In this document: piece after piece, positions 8,980-18,876 of the stretch
Numbering within the stretch: the first letter of the stretch is position 1
Layout: the number at the start of each line of letters is the position of its first letter
Origin: Aeromonas schubertii
GTDB taxonomy: Bacteria; Pseudomonadota; Gammaproteobacteria; Enterobacterales; Aeromonadaceae
NCBI RefSeq assembly: GCF_000820105.1
Contig: NZ_CDDB01000067.1
Coordinates: 1 to 50,245 of the forward strand
Direction: 5' to 3'
DNA: 50,245 nt
Made by a program: the position numbers and the translations under genes
Notes under the pieces: generated by a model
Database searches by the model: none
Told to the model about the DNA's origin: nothing
What the model saw: the letters and a program-made list of their open reading frames with translations, nothing else

Positions 8980-10413
8980 ATGGGTGACCACGAAAAGATC
9001 GAGGTCAAGGACGTGACCGGGGTGTATAACCCCAACACGTTCAAGGCCAGTGACGACAGATTCAACCCGGGAAACCGGATCTATGTACGGGCACAGCTGG
9101 GCCAGTGGCAACGGCTGCGCAAGGGGATGGGCTGGTTCTTCATGCTCTTCTTCCTGGCGCTTCCCTGGCTGCGCTACGATGGCCGCCAGGCGATCCTGTT
9201 TGATATCGGCAACCAGCAGTTCCATATCTTCGCCGCCACCATCTGGCCCCAGGATCTCACCCTGCTCGCCTGGATCTTCATGATCGCCGCCTTCGGGCTC
9301 TTCTTCCTCACTACCTTCCTCGGCCGGGTCTGGTGTGGCTACCTCTGCCCCCAGACGGTCTGGACCTTCCTCTTCATCTGGTTCGAAGAGAAGCTGGAGG
9401 GGCCGGCCAACAAGCGACGCAAGCTCGATGCCGCGCCCTGGGGCCGGGAAAAGATAGTGCGCAAGGGGAGCAAGCACCTGGCCTGGATGGTCATCTCCCT
9501 CATCACCGGCCTCACCTTCGTCGGCTACTTTCAGGACATGATGACCCTGGTGCCGGGGCTGGTGACCCTCTCCATCGACTTCTGGCCCCTCTTCTGGGTG
9601 CTCTTCTTCGCCGCCTGTACCTATGGCAACGCCGGCTTCATGCGCGCCATCATGTGTGTTCACATGTGCCCCTATGCCCGCTTCCAGTCGGCCATGTTCG
9701 ATAAAGACACCTTCATCGTCGGCTATGATGCCAAGCGCGGTGAGCAGCGCGGAGCCCGTTCCCGCAAGGCCGACCCCAAGGCGATGGGGCTGGGGGACTG
9801 CATCGACTGCGACCTCTGTGTGCAGGTCTGCCCGACCGGTATCGACATCCGTGACGGCCTCCAGTACGAGTGCATCAACTGCGGCGCCTGTGTCGATGCC
9901 TGCGATCAGACCATGGATCGCATGGGCTACGCCAAGGGGCTCATCAGTTACACCACCGAGCACAAGCTGGCCGGTAACGATACCCAGGTGGCTCGCCCCA
10001 AACTCATCGGCTACGGCCTGGTGATGGCGGCCATGCTCTCGGTGTTTGCCTACAACGCCATGTCCATCATGCCCATGGGGCTGGATGTGCTGCGTGACCG
10101 TAACCAGCTGTTCCGCGAGAACAGCGACGGCCTCATCGAGAACACCTATAACCTCAAGATCCTCAACAAGACCCTGCAACCCCAGGTCTACCGACTGGCG
10201 GTCGAGGGGCTGCCCGACTACCAGTGGTACGGACCGCGTGAGGTGACCCTCAAGAGTGGCGAGATCCTCAACCAGCCGGTCAGCCTGGGGGTCAACCCGG
10301 ACAACCTGCGCCAGGGCTCCCTGGATATCCGCTTCGTGCTGATCCGCAAGGGGGCAGGCTCGGATCCCAAGGGGGTCATCAAGCAGGAGAGCAAGTTTAT
10401 CAGCCGGCTCTGA
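8980..10413 (+). CDS. ccoG: Cytochrome cbb3 oxidase assembly factor CcoG (FixG/RdxA)
   Basis: This inner-membrane iron-sulfur protein is needed for cbb3-type cytochrome oxidase assembly; in studied cases it reduces Cu(II) to Cu(I) for CuB delivery. The 477-residue product has five hydrophobic segments, the family motif WCGYLCPQT, and a dicluster ferredoxin segment (C274, C277, C280, C284 in CIDCDLCVQVCP, then CINCGACVDAC). The C-terminus carries the FixG Ig-like domain from about residue 365. No ccoNOPQ genes are visible nearby; the gene sits alone between yihD and srkA. Spacing to GGAG is rather long, but no better in-frame start is seen. Confidence 0.93.
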   Translation: MGDHEKIEVKDVTGVYNPNTFKASDDRFNPGNRIYVRAQLGQWQRLRKGMGWFFMLFFLALPWLRYDGRQAILFDIGNQQFHIFAATIWPQDLTLLAWIFMIAAFGLFFLTTFLGRVWCGYLCPQTVWTFLFIWFEEKLEGPANKRRKLDAAPWGREKIVRKGSKHLAWMVISLITGLTFVGYFQDMMTLVPGLVTLSIDFWPLFWVLFFAACTYGNAGFMRAIMCVHMCPYARFQSAMFDKDTFIVGYDAKRGEQRGARSRKADPKAMGLGDCIDCDLCVQVCPTGIDIRDGLQYECINCGACVDACDQTMDRMGYAKGLISYTTEHKLAGNDTQVARPKLIGYGLVMAAMLSVFAYNAMSIMPMGLDVLRDRNQLFRENSDGLIENTYNLKILNKTLQPQVYRLAVEGLPDYQWYGPREVTLKSGEILNQPVSLGVNPDNLRQGSLDIRFVLIRKGAGSDPKGVIKQESKFISRL

Positions 10414-10431
10414 GTGCTTTATGGATAGAAT

Positions 10432-10456
10432 GGGGGCCCAGTGCCCCCTTTATTTT
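10432..10456 (+). terminator. Rho-independent terminator of ccoG
   Basis: GGGGGC (10432-10437) and GCCCCC (10443-10448) form a 6-bp stem with a 5-nt loop, followed by TTTATTTT. It ends 11 bases before the srkA start, so the srkA ribosome binding site lies directly beyond it. Confidence 0.75.
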
Positions 10457-10466
10457 CGGAGATGTC

Positions 10467-11444
10467 ATGGGCTTTCACTTTCACGATCTCACCCCGGATC
10501 TCATCCTCGATGCCCTCGCCAATACCGGGCTGGCCGTGGACTCCGGGCTGACCGAGCTCAACAGCTACGAGAACCGGGTCTATCAGTTTCACGACGAGGA
10601 TCGCCGCCGCTATGTGGTGAAGTTCTACCGTCCCGGGCGCTGGAGCCGTGAACAGATCCTGGAGGAGCACGGCTTCTCCGCCCTGCTGGCGGCCGAGGAG
10701 ATCCCGGTGGCGGCCCCGCTCGCCTTCGGCGGCGAGACCCTGCTCGAGCAGGGAGGCTTTCACTATGCGGTGTGGCCGAGCCTGGGGGGGCGCGCCTTCG
10801 AGGTGGATAATCTGGATCAGCTGGAGTGGGTCGGCCGCTGGCTGGGGCGAATTCATCGCCTCTCCCGCACCTTTGCGTTCCACCACCGCCCCCATCTGGA
10901 TGTGGCCTCCATGCTCGAAGAGCCGCGCCACCTGCTGGCGACAGGGGAGTGGGTGCCACGGGGGATCGCCAGGTCCTTCTTCGGCCTGCTCGACGAGCTG
11001 ATCGCCCATGTGCGTGAAGCCATGACCCTGGAGGTGGAGCAGATCTCCCTGCACGGGGATTGTCACCCGGGCAATATCCTCTGGCGCGACGGCCCCCTGC
11101 TGGTGGATCTGGATGACTGCCGCACCGGTCCCGCCATCCAGGATCTCTGGATGCTGCTCTCGGGGGATCGCCAGGAGCGGCTGTTGCAGCTCGACACCCT
11201 GCTGTGCGGCTATGAGGAGTTTATGGATCTGGACCGGCGGGAGCTGTCGCTCATCGAACCCCTGCGGGCCATGCGTATGGTGCACTACATGGCCTGGCTG
11301 GCCCGTCGCTGGGACGATCCGGCCTTCCCGCGCCACTTCCCCTGGTTCAACACCCCGGCCTACTGGGAGCAACAGCACAAGGCCCTGCACGATCAGTTGC
11401 AGCTGCTGCGTGAGCCGCCCCTCTCATTGACTCAGGGCTGGTGA
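10467..11444 (+). CDS. srkA: Stress response kinase SrkA (YihE/RdoA)
   Basis: This cytoplasmic Ser/Thr kinase has the aminoglycoside-phosphotransferase fold. In E. coli it counteracts MazEF-linked death and is linked to the Cpx envelope stress response. The 325-residue product has the YVVKFYRPGRW nucleotide-lysine region near residues 50-60, the catalytic loop HGDCHPGN (H196, D198, N203), and the metal-binding segment DLDD at 214-217. CGGAGATG precedes the ATG. dsbA follows 68 bases downstream, the same order as in E. coli, where dsbA can be read from the kinase promoter. Confidence 0.94.
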   Translation: MGFHFHDLTPDLILDALANTGLAVDSGLTELNSYENRVYQFHDEDRRRYVVKFYRPGRWSREQILEEHGFSALLAAEEIPVAAPLAFGGETLLEQGGFHYAVWPSLGGRAFEVDNLDQLEWVGRWLGRIHRLSRTFAFHHRPHLDVASMLEEPRHLLATGEWVPRGIARSFFGLLDELIAHVREAMTLEVEQISLHGDCHPGNILWRDGPLLVDLDDCRTGPAIQDLWMLLSGDRQERLLQLDTLLCGYEEFMDLDRRELSLIEPLRAMRMVHYMAWLARRWDDPAFPRHFPWFNTPAYWEQQHKALHDQLQLLREPPLSLTQGW

Positions 11445-11512
11445 CACAATAGGCTTGCTCTGCTCCGGTTCGCCGGGCGTGCCTCACACCGATCTTATTA
11501 ACAGGAAAGATC

Positions 11513-12121
11513 ATGAGAAAAATACTGTTTTTCATTGCTGCCATGCTGATGATGCCGATGGTGCACGCTGCCCCGGAGTTCAGGGAAGGCGTCAACTATG
11601 ACGTGATCAAGCAGACCGGCAGTGCGCAGCCGGAAGTGCTGGAGTTCTTCTCCTACTACTGCCCCCACTGCTACAAGTTCGAGCCCATCGCCGAAGAGCT
11701 CAAGAAGAGCCTGCCGGAAGGGGTTGCCTTCAAGAAGAACCCGGTCGGTTTCCTCGGTCGCGAGATGGGTCCCGAGACCCAGCGTGCCTATGCCGTCTCC
11801 AGCCTGCTGGAAGTGGAAGGCAAGGTGACCCCGGCCATCTTCGACAAGATCCACAACCAGAAGCAGTATCCCCAGAGCCGCGGCGATCTGAAGCAGATCT
11901 TCGTCGACAACGGCGTCAAGGGAGAGGAGTTCGACGGTGCCGTCGACAGCTTCGCCGTCTCCGGCATGGTCTCCCAGTTTGATCGCAACACCGAGGAGTA
12001 CCAGATCCGTGGCGTGCCCGCCTTCGTGGTGAACGGCAAGTATCTGGTGAAGATCGAGTCCATCACTTCCCAGGATCAGTTCAACCGTCTGGTGAGCTAC
12101 CTGGTCGGCCTGAAGGGCTGA
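11513..12121 (+). CDS. dsbA: Periplasmic thiol:disulfide oxidase DsbA
   Basis: This protein introduces disulfide bonds into exported proteins in the periplasm and is re-oxidised by DsbB. The 202-residue precursor has a signal peptide with likely cleavage after residue 19 (MVHA-APEF), the active site C50-P-H-C53 in the FFSYYCPHCYKF context, and the cis-proline P169 in RGVPAF opposite it. CAGGAAAG precedes the ATG. It follows srkA and ends at a strong bidirectional terminator. Many type II secretion substrates need disulfides, so it probably supports the exe system encoded further on. Confidence 0.96.
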   Translation: MRKILFFIAAMLMMPMVHAAPEFREGVNYDVIKQTGSAQPEVLEFFSYYCPHCYKFEPIAEELKKSLPEGVAFKKNPVGFLGREMGPETQRAYAVSSLLEVEGKVTPAIFDKIHNQKQYPQSRGDLKQIFVDNGVKGEEFDGAVDSFAVSGMVSQFDRNTEEYQIRGVPAFVVNGKYLVKIESITSQDQFNRLVSYLVGLKG

Positions 12122-12132
12122 TGTCGAATAGC

Positions 12133-12162
12133 AAAAAGCCCGGCCGATCGGCCGGGCTTTTT
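12133..12162. terminator. Bidirectional terminator between dsbA and tex
   Basis: A perfect 30-bp palindrome has a GC-rich stem (AGCCCGGCCGATCGGCCGGG centre), A5 on the left and T5 on the right. It serves dsbA on the plus strand and the convergent tex gene on the minus strand. Confidence 0.9.
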
Positions 12163-12171
12163 CATGCCCGC

Positions 12172-14487
12172 TTACTTCTTGCGGGCGTTGGCGAAGGCCG
12201 CCGCGAAGGCGTTGCCGAGGGCCCCGTTCCGGGGCTTCTCCTCGCGCCGCCCCTGGGGCCGGGCTCCCTGGCCTGAGCGGGCCTCGCCACCACGGCGCTC
12301 CTCTGCGCGCGGCTTGCGCTCGCCGCCCTTCTCGTCGAGGCGCATGGTGAGCGAGATGCGGCCACGCTGCACGTCCACCTCCAGCACCTTCACCTTCACG
12401 ATGTCGCCAGCCTTGACCACCTCGCGGGGATCCTTGACGAAGCGATCGGTCAGGGACGAGATGTGCACCAGTCCATCCTGATGGACGCCGATATCGACGA
12501 AGGCACCGAAGTTGGTGACGTTGGTGACCACCCCCTCGAGCACCATCTCGGGCTCGAGATCCGACACCTTCTCCACCCCTTCGCGGAAGGTGGCGGTCTT
12601 GAACTCGGGGCGCGGATCGCGGCCCGGCTTGTCGAGCTCACCGATGATGTCGGTCACGGTCGGCACGCCGAAGCGCTCGTCGGTGTACTCGGCGGGTGTG
12701 AGCCCCTTGAGCAGGCTGCTGTTGCCGAGCAGGCTCTCCACCGACTGCTGCAGTTTGGCCAGGATCCGCTCCACCACGGGGTAGGACTCCGGGTGCACCG
12801 CAGAGGCATCCAGCGGGTTGGCCCCGCCGCGGATACGCAGAAAACCCGCGCACTGTTCGAACGCCTTGGGCCCGAGGCGGCTCACCTTGAGCAGCTGCTG
12901 GCGGCTGGCGAAGGCACCGTTGTCGTCCCGGTACTGGACGATATTCTGGGCCAGCGTCTGGGTCAGGCCCGAGACCCGCGCCAGCAGGGGGGCGGAGGCG
13001 GTGTTCACATCCACCCCGACCGCGTTTACGCAATCCTCCACCACCGCCTCCAGCTTGCGGGCCAGCTGGGTCTGGCTCACGTCGTGCTGGTACTGGCCGA
13101 CACCTATGCTCTTGGGATCGATCTTCACCAGCTCGGCCAGGGGGTCTTGCAGGCGGCGGGCGATGGAGACGGCGCCGCGCAATGAGACGTCGAGCCCGGG
13201 GAATTCATTGGCCGCCAGCTCGGAGGCGGAGTAGACAGAGGCGCCGGCCTCGCTCACCACGATTTTCTGGGCGCGCGCCTCCGGGTAGCGGGTGAAGAGC
13301 TCGGCGGCCAGCTTGTCGGTCTCGCGCGAGGCGGTGCCGTTGCCGATGCTGATGAGCTCGACCCCGTGCTTCACACAGAGATCGCGCAGGGTCTTGAGGC
13401 TCTGCTCCACCTGGCGCTTGGGCTCGAACGGGTAGATGGTGGCGGTGTCGACCAGCTTGCCGGTGGCGTCCACCACGGCCACCTTGACCCCGGTGCGGAT
13501 CCCCGGATCCAGCCCCATGGTGGCGCGCATGCCGGCCGGGGCGGCCATCAGCAGGTCCTTGAGGTTCATGGCAAACACCTTGATCGCCTCCTCCTCGGCG
13601 CTCTCGCGCACCCGGCCGACGAGCTCGGTCTCCATCTGCAAGGAGAGCTTGATGCGCCAGGTCCAGCTCACCACCCCCTGCAGCCACTTGTCGGCCGGCC
13701 GGCCGCCGAAGGTCAGCCCCAACTGGCGGGCGATGATCCCTTCGCAGGGGCTGGCCCCTTCCTCTTCGCCGGTGTGCAGGGTGAGCGACAGCACCCCCTC
13801 GTTGCGTCCGCGCAGCATGGCCAGCACCCGGTGCGACGGCGCCTTGGCCAGCGGTTCGTCGTGCTCGAAGTAGTCCTTGAACTTGGCCCCCTCCTGCTCC
13901 TTGCCGGCCACCAGGCGGGCGCGCAGGTTGGCGTGTTGCCACAGGAAGTCGCGCAGCTTCTCGAGCAAGTCCGCCCGCTCGGCGAAGCGCTCCATCAGGA
14001 TGTAGCGGGCGCCGTCGAGCACCGCCTTGGTGTCGGCGAAGCCCGCCTCGGGGTTGAGGTAGGCGTTGGCCTCCGTCTCGGGATCCCGCATGGGATCGCC
14101 CAGCAGGGCCTCGGCCAGGGGCTCGATGCCGGCCTCGATGGCCATCTGTCCCTTGGTGCGGTGCTTGGGCTTGTAGGGGAGATAGAGATCCTCGAGGCGG
14201 GTCTTGCTGTCGGCCTCCTTGATGTCGCGGGCCAGCTCTGGGGTCAGCTTGCCCTGCTCCTCGATGGAGCGAAGTATGGTCTGGCGGCGATCCTCCAGCT
14301 CGCGCAGGTAGCCGAGGCGGCTCTCGAGGTTGCGCAGCTGGGTGTCATCGAGGCCACCGGTCACCTCTTTACGGTAACGGGCGATGAAGGGGACGGTGGC
14401 GCCCTCGTCGAGCAGGCGGATGGCGGCCTCGACCTGTTCGGGGTGGGCGGCCAGCTCGGTGGCGATCTGTTTCTCTATGGTGCTCAT
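12172..14487 (-). CDS. tex: Tex (YhgF) RNA-binding transcriptional accessory protein
   Basis: This large conserved nucleic-acid-binding protein is thought to act in transcription or RNA handling. The 771-residue product matches the E. coli length. Order of parts: N-terminal Tex domain ([21 protein letters not shown]), YqgF-like RNase H fold around residues 325-455 ([17 protein letters not shown]), helix-hairpin-helix region ([20 protein letters not shown]), and C-terminal S1 domain near 650-720 ([17 protein letters not shown]), then a basic, Arg/Gly-rich tail. The ATG at 14487 matches the family start (MSTIEKQIA), although the frame is open for 21 more codons. It lies 16 bases after greB, so the two are probably co-transcribed. 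Confidence 0.95.
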   Translation of the reverse strand: MSTIEKQIATELAAHPEQVEAAIRLLDEGATVPFIARYRKEVTGGLDDTQLRNLESRLGYLRELEDRRQTILRSIEEQGKLTPELARDIKEADSKTRLEDLYLPYKPKHRTKGQMAIEAGIEPLAEALLGDPMRDPETEANAYLNPEAGFADTKAVLDGARYILMERFAERADLLEKLRDFLWQHANLRARLVAGKEQEGAKFKDYFEHDEPLAKAPSHRVLAMLRGRNEGVLSLTLHTGEEEGASPCEGIIARQLGLTFGGRPADKWLQGVVSWTWRIKLSLQMETELVGRVRESAEEEAIKVFAMNLKDLLMAAPAGMRATMGLDPGIRTGVKVAVVDATGKLVDTATIYPFEPKRQVEQSLKTLRDLCVKHGVELISIGNGTASRETDKLAAELFTRYPEARAQKIVVSEAGASVYSASELAANEFPGLDVSLRGAVSIARRLQDPLAELVKIDPKSIGVGQYQHDVSQTQLARKLEAVVEDCVNAVGVDVNTASAPLLARVSGLTQTLAQNIVQYRDDNGAFASRQQLLKVSRLGPKAFEQCAGFLRIRGGANPLDASAVHPESYPVVERILAKLQQSVESLLGNSSLLKGLTPAEYTDERFGVPTVTDIIGELDKPGRDPRPEFKTATFREGVEKVSDLEPEMVLEGVVTNVTNFGAFVDIGVHQDGLVHISSLTDRFVKDPREVVKAGDIVKVKVLEVDVQRGRISLTMRLDEKGGERKPRAEERRGGEARSGQGARPQGRREEKPRNGALGNAFAAAFANARKK

Positions 14488-14503
14488 GGGGTTCTCGTCT
14501 TGA

Positions 14504-14980
<477 letters not shown>

Positions 14981-15121
14981 GGAAATGGCCTCTCCTTGTC
15001 ACTTGGTCCGGGCATTCTACCCCCGGGGCGCGGTGAGGGCACCTGGGATGAGTGGCTTGCCCCCTGTTGCTCGTCGGGCGACTGTGCGATGCTCGTACGA
15101 GGACAACAGGGAGAGAGTGTC

Positions 15122-16723
15122 ATGCGTCTGATGGTCGGGTTGTGGCTGTTGCTGGTGTCGTCTCTGCTGGGGGCGGCCGAGCCGAGAGGGGAGATGACGG
15201 GGCAGGAGCGGGAGCGCACCCTGATCCTGCTCAACGAGCCTGTGGTGATGTTTCAGGCCAGCCTCGGCAGCCTGACCCCGGAGGCCCGGGTGCGGCGGGC
15301 CAAGGGGCGTATCGCGACCCTGGAAGAGTCCGATCTCCAGGTGCCCGTCGAGGTGGAGAGCCTGCAACGGTTCGGCCAGTCGGTGCGCTTTATTAGCCTC
15401 AATGGCAAGCGGCTGGTGATGCTGGTCGAAAAGGATCTCGACGAGTCTGACGAATTGACCCTGGATCAGGCGGCCGACCGGGTGCGCGAGCGGCTCGAGA
15501 AGATGCGGTTGCAGTTTATCGAGTTGCGTTCCCCCGCCTATCTGGCCAAGGCGGCGGCCCTGGCCCTCGGCTCGGCCTTGCTGCTCGGTGCCTTCCTGCT
15601 GGTGCTGCATCGCGGTTATCGCCGTACACGCCAGTGGCTGGGCAATCGCCTGCTGATGAAACGATCCTGGTTACCGGAGAGCTGGCGTCCCCTGATCGGT
15701 CCCATCGAGTTGCGGCTGTTGGGGGCCATGGCCCTGGTGGTGGTGGTGATCGCCCTCTATCTCTGGCTCACCTATGTGCTCGGCCTCTTCCCCCACACCC
15801 GGGTCTGGAGCCAACAGCTGGGCCAATCGCTGCTGGCCCTCTGCGCCCGCCTGCTGGAGGGGGGGCTGGCCGCCCTGCCGGGGCTGGCGACCGTCCTCAT
15901 CATAGTGGTGGTGACCCGCTTCTTCATTCGTCTGCTGGGGTTGCTGTTCGATCGGGTGCAGCGGGGGCAGGTGCAGATCCAGGGGCTGCATGCCGAAACG
16001 GTGGGGGCCACCCGCCGCCTGATGAACGCGGTGATCTGGCTGTTTGCCCTGACGGTGGCCTACCCCTATCTGCCCGGTGCCGACTCCGATGCCTTCAAGG
16101 GGGTGAGCGTCTTCTTCGGCCTGATGGTGACCCTGGGCTCGGCAGGGGTGATGAACCACGCCATGAGCGGCCTGGTGCTCATCTATTCCCGGGCTCTGCG
16201 CAAGGGTGACTGGGTGCGTATCGGCGAGGTCGAGGGGCAGGTGAGCGAGCTCAACGCCCTCTCCACCAAGATAGTGACCCGGGAGGAGCACGAGGTGACC
16301 CTGCCCAACGCCGTGGTGGTGGGGGGGCGCATCACCAACCTGAGCCGGCTGGCGGCGGGACGGGGGCTGCCCCTGCTGACCAGGGTGACCATAGGTTATG
16401 ACACGCCCTGGCGTCAGGTGCAGGCCATGCTGGAGCTGGCGGCACGGCGCACTCCGGGGCTCAATGGTGATGAGACCCCCCTGGTACGTCAGCTCGGCCT
16501 GCTCGACTGGTATGTGGAGTACGAGCTGCAGGTGTGGGTCAACGAGGGGGAGAAGCCGGCCCTGATCCGCAGCCGTTTACACGGGGCCATCCAGGATGTC
16601 TTCAACGAGTTCGGGGTGCAGATCATGTCCCCCAACTTTGTCGCCCAGCCGCCCCAAAATCTGGTGGTTCCGAAGGCGCAGTGGTACGCGGCACCGGCGC
16701 CGGCAGAGGATAATAAACGGTAA
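15122..16723 (+). CDS. MscS-type mechanosensitive channel
   Basis: This protein is predicted to be an inner-membrane channel that opens under membrane tension during osmotic downshock. The 533-residue product has a signal peptide (residues 1-19), a periplasmic N-terminal part of about 130 residues, then several membrane helices. It ends in the MscS core: the pore-lining helix near residues 335-360 (TLGSAGVMNHAMSGLVLIY), the beta domain start RKGDWVRIGEVEGQV, and a C-terminal alpha/beta domain. The ATG at 15122 has GGGAGAGAG in front. It lies immediately before ompR-envZ, the osmosensing pair, which is an apt position though probably a separate transcript. Confidence 0.85.
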   Translation: MRLMVGLWLLLVSSLLGAAEPRGEMTGQERERTLILLNEPVVMFQASLGSLTPEARVRRAKGRIATLEESDLQVPVEVESLQRFGQSVRFISLNGKRLVMLVEKDLDESDELTLDQAADRVRERLEKMRLQFIELRSPAYLAKAAALALGSALLLGAFLLVLHRGYRRTRQWLGNRLLMKRSWLPESWRPLIGPIELRLLGAMALVVVVIALYLWLTYVLGLFPHTRVWSQQLGQSLLALCARLLEGGLAALPGLATVLIIVVVTRFFIRLLGLLFDRVQRGQVQIQGLHAETVGATRRLMNAVIWLFALTVAYPYLPGADSDAFKGVSVFFGLMVTLGSAGVMNHAMSGLVLIYSRALRKGDWVRIGEVEGQVSELNALSTKIVTREEHEVTLPNAVVVGGRITNLSRLAAGRGLPLLTRVTIGYDTPWRQVQAMLELAARRTPGLNGDETPLVRQLGLLDWYVEYELQVWVNEGEKPALIRSRLHGAIQDVFNEFGVQIMSPNFVAQPPQNLVVPKAQWYAAPAPAEDNKR

Positions 16724-16734
16724 CATCTTTTCCC

Positions 16735-16763
16735 TTGGCGGGCGGTCATCTCCCTTCTACCAT
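16735..16763 (+). promoter_or_regulatory. Candidate ompR-envZ promoter
   Basis: TTGGCG (16735-16740) and TACCAT (16758-16763) are spaced by 17 bp, each matching four of six consensus bases. They lie about 30 bases upstream of the ompR start, directly after the channel gene. Confidence 0.4.
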
Positions 16764-16792
16764 GGCCGCCAATTGTGGTGAGGAGTAACGAA

Positions 16793-17512
16793 ATGACCCA
16801 ACAGCAAAAGGTGCTGGTTGTCGATGATGATCCCAAGCTGAGAGCCCTGCTGGAACGCTATCTGAGCGAGCAGGGGTTCTGGGTGCGCGGGGTGGCGAAC
16901 GGGGAGCAGGCGGATAGGCTGCTGACCCGGGAGAACTTTCATCTGATCGTGCTGGACCTGATGCTGCCCGGGGAGGATGGCCTCTCCATCTGCCGCCGCC
17001 TGCGTGAGGGGGGGAACCAGATCCCGATCCTGATGCTGACCGCCAAGGGGGACGAGGTGGATCGCATCGTCGGCCTCGAGATGGGGGCCGACGACTACCT
17101 GCCCAAGCCCTTCAACCCCCGCGAGCTGCTGGCCCGGATCCGTGCCGTGATGCGCCGTCACTCGGTGGAGCTGCCGGGCGCCCCCTCCGCCACCGAGAAG
17201 GTGGTGGAGTTCGGTGCCCACGTGCTTAACCTGGCGACCCGTGAGATGACCACGGATGGCGAGCCGGTCACCCTGACCAGCGGCGAGTTCGCCGTGCTCA
17301 AGGTGCTGGTCAGCCATCCGCGCGAGGCCCTGTCGCGCGACAAGCTGATGAATCTGGCTCGTGGTCGCGAGTACACCGCCACCGAGCGCAGCATCGACGT
17401 GCAGGTGTCGCGCCTGCGCCGTATGCTCGAGGCCGATCCGGCCCATCCCCGCTATATCCAGACCGTCTGGGGTATCGGTTATGTCTTCGTGCCTGACGGC
17501 GCGACACCATGA
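16793..17512 (+). CDS. ompR: Response regulator OmpR
   Basis: This DNA-binding regulator of porin and envelope genes is phosphorylated by EnvZ. The 239-residue product has exactly the E. coli length. The receiver domain contains the acidic pocket D11/D12, the phosphorylated D55 ([10 protein letters not shown]) and K105 ([10 protein letters not shown]). The C-terminal winged helix ends [19 protein letters not shown] precedes the ATG at 16793. The stop overlaps the envZ start by four bases, a translationally coupled operon. Confidence 0.97.
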   Translation: MTQQQKVLVVDDDPKLRALLERYLSEQGFWVRGVANGEQADRLLTRENFHLIVLDLMLPGEDGLSICRRLREGGNQIPILMLTAKGDEVDRIVGLEMGADDYLPKPFNPRELLARIRAVMRRHSVELPGAPSATEKVVEFGAHVLNLATREMTTDGEPVTLTSGEFAVLKVLVSHPREALSRDKLMNLARGREYTATERSIDVQVSRLRRMLEADPAHPRYIQTVWGIGYVFVPDGATP

Positions 17513-18819
17513 GGCGAGCCTCGGGTATGTTCTCCCGCCTGCTGCTGTTTCTGGCGGCGGTGCTGGTGGTCTATCAGGTGGCCTCCTACGCCATCTCCTA
17601 CAACTATCTGCTGGAGCCCACGGTCAAGCAGATCAGCCACCTGCTGGCCAACCAGGTCAAGCTCATCTTCCCCATGGACCGCAACCAGCAGCCCCTGAGC
17701 GAAGATGCCGAGGCGCTGGTCTATGTGGCGACCGGCGCCGATATCTACACCCAGCGCGAGGCGGAGCGCTACGGCCTGAAGCAGGCCAGGCCCAATGCCT
17801 TCATGGAGGATCTGATCGCTCACGAGCTGGGGGGCAAGACCCGGGTCATGGTGGAGATCCAGGACTACTACATCATCTGGATCCAGCCGCCCCAGGCCAA
17901 CGGAGTCTGGGTGCGCATTCCCCTCACCGAGATCGACGACGACGATATCAAGCCGCTGATGTTCTACCTCTCCATCATGCTGGTGGTCGTGCTGTTCGGG
18001 GCCTGGTGGTTTGCGCGTCAGCTGGTGCGCCCCTTGGAGAGTCTGGAAGAGGGGGCCGTCTCGGTGGGGCGTGGCCATTTCCCCGATCCCTTGCCCGAGA
18101 AGGGGTCTCGCGAGTTGCGCCGTCTCACCCGCACCTTCAACAACATGTCCTTCTCCATCAAGAGCCTGATCGAGGAGCGTAACCTGATGATGGCGGGGGT
18201 CTCCCACGATCTGCGCACTCCGCTCACCCGGATCCGGCTCGCTACCGAGATGATCTCCTCCGAGGATGAGTTCCTCAAGGAGAGCATCAACGCCGACATC
18301 GACGAGTCCAACGAGATCATCGATCAGTTTATCGACTACATCCGTCCCGACACCGGCGTGACCATGGAGCGTGTCGATCTGGCGGCCCTGGTACACGACG
18401 CCATCCTGCTGCAGGCGGATCAGGGGCTGGAGATGGATCTCGACCTGCCGAGCTGCGCCGTCCCGGTCGATTGCAATCCGGTGGGGCTGCGCCGGGTCAT
18501 TAACAACCTGACCAACAATGCCTTGCGCTACGGTGCGACCCGGCTCTGGGTCGAGCTGCGCGGTGACCAGCACTGGGCCTCTTTGCGCCTGTGTGATAAC
18601 GGCCCCGGTATCCCGGAGCAGGACTACCAGCGCCTGCTGCGTCCCTTTACCCAGGGGACGACGGCCCGTACCCAGAGCGGCAGCGGGCTGGGGCTGGCCA
18701 TCGTGGCCAAGATCCTGGCCCATCACCATGGCTCTGTGCGCCTCGGCCGGGCCGAGCAGGGAGGGTTGATGGTGGAGTTGAGGCTCCCATGCAAGCAGCC
18801 TCTGGAGTGGGATGACTGA
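17509..18819 (+). CDS. envZ: Osmosensor histidine kinase EnvZ
   Basis: This inner-membrane sensor kinase/phosphatase for OmpR has 436 residues. It has a first membrane segment at about residues 8-30, a periplasmic domain to about 145, a second segment at about 148-168, a HAMP linker, and the phospho-acceptor H233 in [16 protein letters not shown]. The ATPase domain carries [10 protein letters not shown] (N box), [10 protein letters not shown] (G1) and [10 protein letters not shown] (G2). The start overlaps the ompR stop (ATGA). A hairpin terminator follows. Confidence 0.96.
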   Translation: MRRASGMFSRLLLFLAAVLVVYQVASYAISYNYLLEPTVKQISHLLANQVKLIFPMDRNQQPLSEDAEALVYVATGADIYTQREAERYGLKQARPNAFMEDLIAHELGGKTRVMVEIQDYYIIWIQPPQANGVWVRIPLTEIDDDDIKPLMFYLSIMLVVVLFGAWWFARQLVRPLESLEEGAVSVGRGHFPDPLPEKGSRELRRLTRTFNNMSFSIKSLIEERNLMMAGVSHDLRTPLTRIRLATEMISSEDEFLKESINADIDESNEIIDQFIDYIRPDTGVTMERVDLAALVHDAILLQADQGLEMDLDLPSCAVPVDCNPVGLRRVINNLTNNALRYGATRLWVELRGDQHWASLRLCDNGPGIPEQDYQRLLRPFTQGTTARTQSGSGLGLAIVAKILAHHHGSVRLGRAEQGGLMVELRLPCKQPLEWDD

Positions 18820-18835
18820 GGCGTCGAGCCAAAAC

Positions 18836-18859
18836 AAAGCGGGCCAATCGGCCCGCTTT
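18836..18859. terminator. Bidirectional terminator between envZ and pckA
   Basis: AGCGGGCC (18838-18845) pairs with GGCCCGCT (18850-18857) around a 4-nt loop. The stem is followed by T5 on the plus side and preceded by AAA, so it can stop both envZ and the convergent pckA. Confidence 0.8.
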
Positions 18860-18876
18860 TTCATCTCGCTATCGAC

